Below, piece by piece: positions 60,040 through 64,000 of a stretch of DNA of 64,000 nt (its first letter is position 1; each line of letters starts with the position of its first letter). The DNA comes from Defluviicoccus sp046348835 (lineage in GTDB: Bacteria; Pseudomonadota; Alphaproteobacteria; Rhodospirillales; Defluviicoccaceae), in NCBI GenBank assembly GCA_046348835.1, contig JAXMDM010000004.1, forward strand, positions 186,001 through 250,000, read 5' to 3'. The position numbers and the translations under genes were made by a program. Below the pieces are notes generated by a model, which worked only from the letters and a program-made list of their open reading frames with translations, ran no database searches and was not told the origin of the DNA.

Positions 60040-61023
60040 TCAGAGGGCCGCCCGCCGGAGCGCCGGATCGACGGGCGTCAAGAGCGCTCGCGCGCGGGCG
60101 CAGTCGTCGCCCATTTGTGCCTGCAACGGTTCGACGGCGTCAAATTTCTTTTCCGGGCGCAGATAGTGGAGCAGCCGGGTGGTCAGGGTGCGTCCATAAA
60201 GATCGCCGTCGAAGTCGAAGATGTGCACCTCCAACAGCGGTTCGTCGGCGCCGAAGGTGGGACGGACGCCGAGGTTGGCGACCCCCGGGCGCCAGCGGAT
60301 GGAGCCGGCATCGCCATCATCCGCCGCCGGCCAGCCCGTCTCCACCGCGTAGATGCCGAAGGTGGGACGGAGATAGTCGCCGAGGCCGACATTGGCGGTG
60401 GGAAAACCGAGCTGCCGACCCCGCCGCTCGCCGCCGACCACGATCCCCTCGATTTCGAACGGGCGGCCGAGGAGCTGGGCCGCGGCCCGGGGGTTGGCGC
60501 CCTGGAGGTATTGGCGGACGCCGGTGGAGGAGTAGGGCTCGCCGCCGCCGTTGCGCACCTCCTGCACGCAGGTGAAGCCGAAGTCGAACTCGTCGCCCAT
60601 CCACAGCAGCATCTCAGGCGTGCCGCGGCGGCCGTGGCCGAAGGCGAAGTCGTGGCCGCAGACGACGTGACGCGCCCCCAGCCCGCCGACGATCACCTTC
60701 TCGACGAAGGCGCGCGGTGCCAGCTTGGCGAACTCCAGGTCGAAGGGGACGACGATGAGCAGGTCGACCCCCATCTCCTCGATCAGCCGCGCCTTCACCG
60801 GCAAGGGGGTCAACCGAAAGGGCGGCGCATCGGGGGTGAAAATGCTGCGCGGGTGCGGCTCCAGGGTCAGCACCGCCCATGGCCTGCCGCCGGAGCGGGC
60901 GATGCGGCCCGCCTCAGCGATCACCTCGCGGTGGCCGAGATGGACCCCGTCGAAGTTGCCGATGGCGACCGCGGCGCCGCGGACGTCGTCCGGCAGGTTT
61001 TGGAAATGGCTGAAGATGCGCAT
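60040..61023 (-). CDS. ribF: Bifunctional riboflavin kinase / FAD synthetase
   Basis: The 327-residue protein begins MRIFSHFQNLPDDVRGAAVA, then the nucleotidyltransferase motif AIGNFDGVHLGHREVI, KARLIEEMGVDLLIVVPFDL, FAFGHGRRGTPEML, and the kinase half ANPRAAAQLLGRPFEIEGIVVGGERRGRQLG. It converts riboflavin to FMN and FAD. The start at 61023 is the ATG before the conserved N-terminus; the extension to 61068 is unlikely. It lies upstream of ileS on the same strand, the usual ribF-ileS-lspA order. Confidence 0.96.
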   Translation of the reverse strand: MRIFSHFQNLPDDVRGAAVAIGNFDGVHLGHREVIAEAGRIARSGGRPWAVLTLEPHPRSIFTPDAPPFRLTPLPVKARLIEEMGVDLLIVVPFDLEFAKLAPRAFVEKVIVGGLGARHVVCGHDFAFGHGRRGTPEMLLWMGDEFDFGFTCVQEVRNGGGEPYSSTGVRQYLQGANPRAAAQLLGRPFEIEGIVVGGERRGRQLGFPTANVGLGDYLRPTFGIYAVETGWPAADDGDAGSIRWRPGVANLGVRPTFGADEPLLEVHIFDFDGDLYGRTLTTRLLHYLRPEKKFDAVEPLQAQMGDDCARARALLTPVDPALRRAAL

Positions 61024-61083
61024 GCCGGTTACCTGACGGCTGCGGGCGCCGCCGTCAAGCCCGGCCATGCCGATCCTTACCGC

Positions 61084-61527
61084 TCAGGCCGCATCCTCGA
61101 CCGAGATCACCAACCGTCGCCCGAGCTTGGCGAAGGCGGCATCGAGCCGCGCCGGCTTGCTGGCGTGGTAGGGATCGAGAAGCCGGTTGATGGCCGGCTG
61201 TTCCACGCCGAGACGACGCGCCAGCTCGGCCGGCCGCACGCCGTCCTGGCGCATGGCGAGGTAGAGCGCCGCCTTCGCCGCGATGAGATTGCCCGGGGTC
61301 ACGGTGGGACGACCCTCGGCCGGCGACGGCTCCGGAACGTCGGTCCGATCCTTGATCCGGCCGGCCAGGGCGACTTCCAGGCAGTCCACCGCCGAGGCCA
61401 GCGCGTCGGCCTCCGTCTTGCCGAAGGTATTCGCCTCGGGAAGGTCGGGAAAAGTTAGGAGGACACAATGATCCTCCGGCGGACCCTCTTCGACCGCGAC
61501 CAGTTCGACGGGATAAGCGAATCGCAT
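61084..61527 (-). CDS. hicB: HicB-family antitoxin
   Basis: The 147-residue protein has the HicB fold at the N-terminus (VELVAVEEGPPEDHCVLLTF, FPDLPEANTFGKTEADALA) followed by a Cro/C1-type helix-turn-helix (VRPAELARRLGVEQPAINRLL). The latter allows it to repress its own operon. The gene is intact. It follows the damaged hicA by 37 bases on the same strand, the usual toxin-first order. With its toxin broken it may be a relic, or act on a hicA elsewhere. Confidence 0.9.
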   Translation of the reverse strand: MRFAYPVELVAVEEGPPEDHCVLLTFPDLPEANTFGKTEADALASAVDCLEVALAGRIKDRTDVPEPSPAEGRPTVTPGNLIAAKAALYLAMRQDGVRPAELARRLGVEQPAINRLLDPYHASKPARLDAAFAKLGRRLVISVEDAA

Positions 61528-61564
61528 AGCAGATCATCTCCCGAGCCGGGTGGCCGGAAAAAGC

Positions 61565-61773
61565 CTACTCCACGGCATGGCGGGGAAGTTCCAATTGCCT
61601 AAGCAACAGCTGCACATAAGCGGCGTCAATTCTCGGGATTTTACCCTTGTTGCTTTTCCATCCACGGTTACCCGCGCGTGCGAACCTTTGCCACGCGCGG
61701 GTTCAACGAGGAAAGTTCGATCGGTACCGCGACAAAATCGCCGAAGATTTGCGAGAAATTGATGACGAGTCAT
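61565..61773 (-). pseudogene. hicA: HicA-family toxin, frameshifted
   Basis: The frame from the ATG at 61773 gives a HicA-like start, FLVEPARGKGSHARVTVDGK (KGSH is the catalytic histidine region). After ATRVK it continues as CSCCLGNWNFPAMPW, unlike HicA, and stops at 61534. Moving to the -1 frame at the AAAA run near 61645 gives IPRIDAAYVQLLLRQLELP, which has the family's normal end (a hydrophobic helix with LLxQL), and stops at 61565. So a one-base change, a sequencing error, or programmed frameshifting has occurred here. The active histidine is upstream of the shift. Confidence 0.75.
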
Positions 61774-61935
61774 TCTGGAACGTCCTCAGATCGTCGACGC
61801 CCCGTCGTCCTCGTCAGCGCATAGGAACTTTTCCTTCTCTTATCACTTATGCAAAACCGGGGCAAGCGCCAACTTCCCAGTTCTGCTAAACCACCGTCCC
61901 GCCAAAGCGATCTTTATGGCAGGTGTTAGGTCAGG

Positions 61936-62379
61936 TCAGCTTTTGCGGGCGGGGACCATCAGGGTGGCTTCGCCGTCGATCACCGTCTTGTCGCCGACGG
62001 TCACCACCGTGTCGAACTCGACGAATTTCTTCTTTTCGTGCAGCGCCTTCACCGTCACCCGGGCGACCATGGTGTCGCCGATGCGCACCGGCGCCTTGAA
62101 CTTCAGCGATTGCGCCACGTAGATGCAGCCGGGCCCCGGCAGCTTGGTGCCGAATACCGCCGACAGCAGCGCCGCCCCCAGCATGCCGTGGGCGATCCGG
62201 CCCTTGAACATGGTCGCCTTGCCGAACTCCTCGTTGACGTGCACCGGGTTGGTGTCCATGGACAGGCCGGCGAAGACCACCAGATCGGTCTCGGTCACCG
62301 TCTTGCCGAGACAGCCGGTCATCCCCTCCTTCAGGTCCTCGAAATAAAGCCCGTGCAATTCCTTCAGCATGTCGGTCAT
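61936..62379 (-). CDS. MaoC-like hotdog-fold dehydratase
   Basis: The 147-residue protein has a single hotdog domain: GLYFEDLKEGMTGCLGKTVT, VVFAGLSMDTNPVHVNEEFG with the hydratase Asp/Asn and His, and FKGRIAHGMLGAALLSAVFG. This (R)-hydratase motif occurs in enoyl-CoA hydratases of the PhaJ/MaoC group, acting on acyl-CoA. It should hydrate an enoyl-CoA, perhaps feeding fatty acid breakdown or PHA synthesis. A very strong ribosome binding site GGAGGGGA is 6 bases before the ATG at 62379, which decides the start. No partner gene nearby. Confidence 0.9.
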   Translation of the reverse strand: MTDMLKELHGLYFEDLKEGMTGCLGKTVTETDLVVFAGLSMDTNPVHVNEEFGKATMFKGRIAHGMLGAALLSAVFGTKLPGPGCIYVAQSLKFKAPVRIGDTMVARVTVKALHEKKKFVEFDTVVTVGDKTVIDGEATLMVPARKS

Positions 62380-62497
62380 GGCGTCCCCTCCCGGCGAATG
62401 ATTTGGCCGCGGCTCAACCCGCGGTGCGCCGGCCACGATAGCGGCGGGGCCGGAGCGTCACAAGCGTCGCCAGCGGAAGGACCGGCCACGATCGCCG

Positions 62498-63082
62498 TCA
62501 TCCGTCGGTCTCGGCCAACCTCAGGTTCCAGCGGCCGGCATGGCCGACGAGGTGGACCCGGGACAGCGGCGGCGCGTCGATCCGCCAGAAGGCGGCCGGC
62601 GGCGCGGCGAGGGCGGTAACGATGGCGGCCTTGACGACGGCGGGGTGGGTCACCGCGATGAGTCGGGCGGTGCCGCGCTGCGCCGAGGGTCGGCGAAGCT
62701 GGTCCAGCCAGCCGCCCACCCGCGCCAGCAGATCGAGGACGGACTCGCCGCCATGGGGGGCAGTGGCGGGATCGGCCAGCCATTGCCGGATCGCGTCGGG
62801 TTCTCTCGCCTGAACGGCGGCCAGCGCCGACCCCCGCCAGCGCCCATAGTCGCCGTCGCGGAGCCGGGCGTCGATGGTGGCGGTGAGCCCGAGGGCGGCC
62901 GCCGTCTGCCGGGCCCGGAGCTCGGGTGCGCTCCAGCATTCAACGGCCGGAAAGGTTACGGCCGCCCCCAATCCCGCAGCCGCGGCCTCTCCCCTCTCAT
63001 CGAGGGGTTCGTCGGCGGGAAAGGCGGCGGCCCGCACCGCGGCGGTGGGGGCGTGGCAGATCAGTGTCAGGCGGACGACCAC
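62498..63082 (-). CDS. Histidine phosphatase family protein with altered RHG motif
   Basis: The 194-residue protein keeps the histidine phosphatase layout: VVRLTLICHAPTAAVRAAAF, where RHG is replaced by CHA (first histidine kept, arginine lost), DEPLDERGEAAA, PELRARQTAAALGL, HGGESVLDLLARVGGWLD and IAVTHPAVVKAAIV with the second histidine. It may be a weakly active or non-catalytic relative of CobC-type phosphatases, which remove phosphate in cobalamin assembly. It is divergent from the riboswitch and cobalt-transport unit, consistent with, but not proof of, a cobalamin link. Confidence 0.82.
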   Translation of the reverse strand: MVVRLTLICHAPTAAVRAAAFPADEPLDERGEAAAAGLGAAVTFPAVECWSAPELRARQTAAALGLTATIDARLRDGDYGRWRGSALAAVQAREPDAIRQWLADPATAPHGGESVLDLLARVGGWLDQLRRPSAQRGTARLIAVTHPAVVKAAIVTALAAPPAAFWRIDAPPLSRVHLVGHAGRWNLRLAETDG

Positions 63083-63134
63083 GGCGAATCCCGGCGCGTC
63101 AACGAGATCGAGAACATCGAGAATATATTGACGC

Positions 63135-63262
63135 GTCGCGATAGCGACTCATACAGTCGATGCTTCGTGCGATGGTGGAAGCCGGTGTGAGTCCGGCACG
63201 GTTGCGCCACTGTGATCGGCCGGCGAGATGCCCCGACCGTAAGTCAGACCTGCTCGCGCACG
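63135..63262 (+). promoter_or_regulatory. Cobalamin riboswitch
   Basis: The leader of cbtB has the classic AdoCbl-riboswitch core: GGTGGAAGCCGGTGTGAGTC (63174-63193), CGGTTGCGCCACTGTGA (63199-63215), and AAGTCAGACCTGC near 63241-63253. Ends are approximate. A TATATT near 63123-63128 is a plausible -10 box. The ribosome binding site AAGGAG of cbtB is 40 bases after the core. High cobalamin should lower expression of the cobalt transporter. No terminator hairpin with a T-run is seen, so control may be at translation. Confidence 0.93.
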
Positions 63263-63306
63263 ATCGCCAACCCAAGCGGGACGCACCATCCCAAGGAGAA
63301 GTCGAA

Positions 63307-63516
63307 ATGGCTGAAGCAATCACCCATCCGGGGCATATACCGGCCCCGATCCCTGTTCGCGAACTGATCCCCTGGGCGCTTTTCGGCAGCGTGATCCTTC
63401 TGTTGATGCTTTACTTCGTGGGTGCCGAGCAGGGGGCGACCAGCATCTTTTCCGGCATGTACGTGCACGAGTTCGTGCACGACGGCCGTCATCTTCTCGG
63501 CTTTCCCTGCCATTAA
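63307..63516 (+). CDS. cbtB: Cobalt transporter subunit CbtB
   Basis: The 69-residue protein has one membrane helix (LIPWALFGSVILLLMLYFVG) and ends in the histidine-rich MYVHEFVHDGRHLLGFPCH, typical of CbtB and likely a metal site. It is the first gene after the cobalamin riboswitch. The ATG at 63307 has AAGGAG nine bases upstream. cbtA follows 14 bases after the stop. The pair is thought to import cobalt in bacteria that lack other cobalt systems. Confidence 0.94.
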   Translation: MAEAITHPGHIPAPIPVRELIPWALFGSVILLLMLYFVGAEQGATSIFSGMYVHEFVHDGRHLLGFPCH

Positions 63517-63530
63517 TCCGGGGACGGATA

Positions 63531-64000
63531 ATGGTCGGAAATTTGTTGCTGCGCGGCATGCTTGCCGGACTGATCGCGGGTTTGTTGGCGTTCTGCCTTG
63601 CCTGGTACTTGGGCGAGCCGCAGGTTGATCGGGCGATCCAGTTCGAGGAGCATGCTGCGATGGCGGAGCATGCTGCCGAGCATGCGGAGGAGGTGGCCGG
63701 AGGAGCGGCCGTGCACGACCACGGCGACGACGAAGAGGAACTGGTCAGCCGCGGCGTCCAGGGCACGATCGGTCTGTTGACCGGGGTCGTCGTCTACGGG
63801 ATCGGATTGGGGGGGTTGTTCTCCCTGGTCTTCGCCTATGCGTACGGGCGGGTCGGGTCGCTCGAAGCCCGAAGCCTGGCCTTGCTGCTGGCCATCGGCG
63901 CCTTCTTCGTCGTTTATTGGGTTCCGAGCCTCAAGTATCCGGCGAACCCGCCGGCGGTCGGCCAGCCGGAGACCATCGGTATTCGGACCGGTCTGTTCTT
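63531..64000 (+). CDS. cbtA: Cobalt transporter subunit CbtA, cut off by the window end
   Basis: 156 residues are visible and the frame remains open at base 64000. The protein begins with membrane helix NLLLRGMLAGLIAGLLAFCL, then a histidine- and acid-rich loop AVHDHGDDEEELVSRG. Two more helices, TIGLLTGVVVYGIGLGGLFS and LALLLAIGAFFVVYWVPSLK, follow. These match CbtA, which normally has about five helices. ATG at 63531 has GGGGAC upstream. It is in an operon with cbtB under the cobalamin riboswitch. Confidence 0.94.
   Translation, partial: MVGNLLLRGMLAGLIAGLLAFCLAWYLGEPQVDRAIQFEEHAAMAEHAAEHAEEVAGGAAVHDHGDDEEELVSRGVQGTIGLLTGVVVYGIGLGGLFSLVFAYAYGRVGSLEARSLALLLAIGAFFVVYWVPSLKYPANPPAVGQPETIGIRTGLF

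Noticed and set aside
1..64000. CRISPR array, tRNA/rRNA genes, insertion sequences, prophage genes
   Set aside because: Read for these on both strands. No regular spacer-repeat pattern, no T-loop sequence in a cloverleaf, and no transposase or integrase motif was seen. A tRNA scan could still find something I missed.

Overview
The window is high-G+C chromosomal DNA from an alphaproteobacterium, most likely a Rhodospirillales-type organism. The support is gene content and order: rho-hemJ-hemH-hemE, then maf-aroE-coaE-dnaQ; mnmE-mnmG-rsmG-parA-parB; leuS-lptE-holA; ileS-lspA-DUF3035 followed by an M16 peptidase pair; a GTP cyclohydrolase II with a degenerate N-terminal domain; and a cobalamin riboswitch-cbtB-cbtA unit. 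No tRNA, rRNA, CRISPR array, transposase, integrase or phage gene was seen. Genes are dense, and many neighbours overlap by 1-14 bases, which implies translational coupling.

Layout. 1-9.8 kb: a truncated aminopeptidase P, a small promoter-equipped ORF, cell-envelope genes (two lipoproteins, TlpA, L,D-transpeptidase, amidase), argH, queC and an ArsC-family reductase. 10-13.1 kb: two near-identical secreted sulfatases, a tandem duplication. 13.2-21.9 kb: aminotransferase, ftsK, lolA, a candidate small RNA with a strong terminator, an OmpR-type regulator, ribA, a YkuD protein, yggS and a thiE-like gene. 21.9-27.8 kb (minus strand): a porin and a coupled three-gene cassette encoding two sulfotransferases and a TPR glycosyltransferase-like protein. 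28-33 kb: DUF3576, leuS, lptE, holA. 33-39 kb (minus strand): mnmE, mnmG, rsmG, parA, parB with two parS palindromes. 39-45.3 kb: ferredoxin, a YyaL-type protein, ogt, a quinone oxidoreductase and an A+T-rich foreign-looking DUF4209 gene. 45.3-52.7 kb: rho, heme genes, a probable replication origin, then maf, aroE, coaE, dnaQ. 52.9-61 kb: M16 pair, DUF3035, lspA, ileS, ribF. 61-64 kb: a broken hicA with hicB, a MaoC-like hydratase, a histidine phosphatase, and the riboswitch with cbtB and cbtA (cut by the window end).

Main points. (1) The 461-bp gap between hemE and maf looks like the chromosomal origin: it has seven TCCCCA/TGGGGA motifs, a 9-bp inverted repeat that matches the DnaA box at 7 of 9 bases in each arm, an A+T-rich patch and a near-CtrA site. 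parS sites and parAB lie 12-14 kb away. (2) A structured non-coding locus after lolA shares a 17-nt and a 12-nt word with the leader of the porin gene. The orientation would let the RNA pair with porin mRNA. (3) Sulfatases and sulfotransferases lie within 16 kb of each other, suggesting turnover of sulfated surface or environmental glycans. (4) holA appears to start at CTG, hicA is frameshifted, and HemH carries the cysteine pattern of [2Fe-2S] ferrochelatases.
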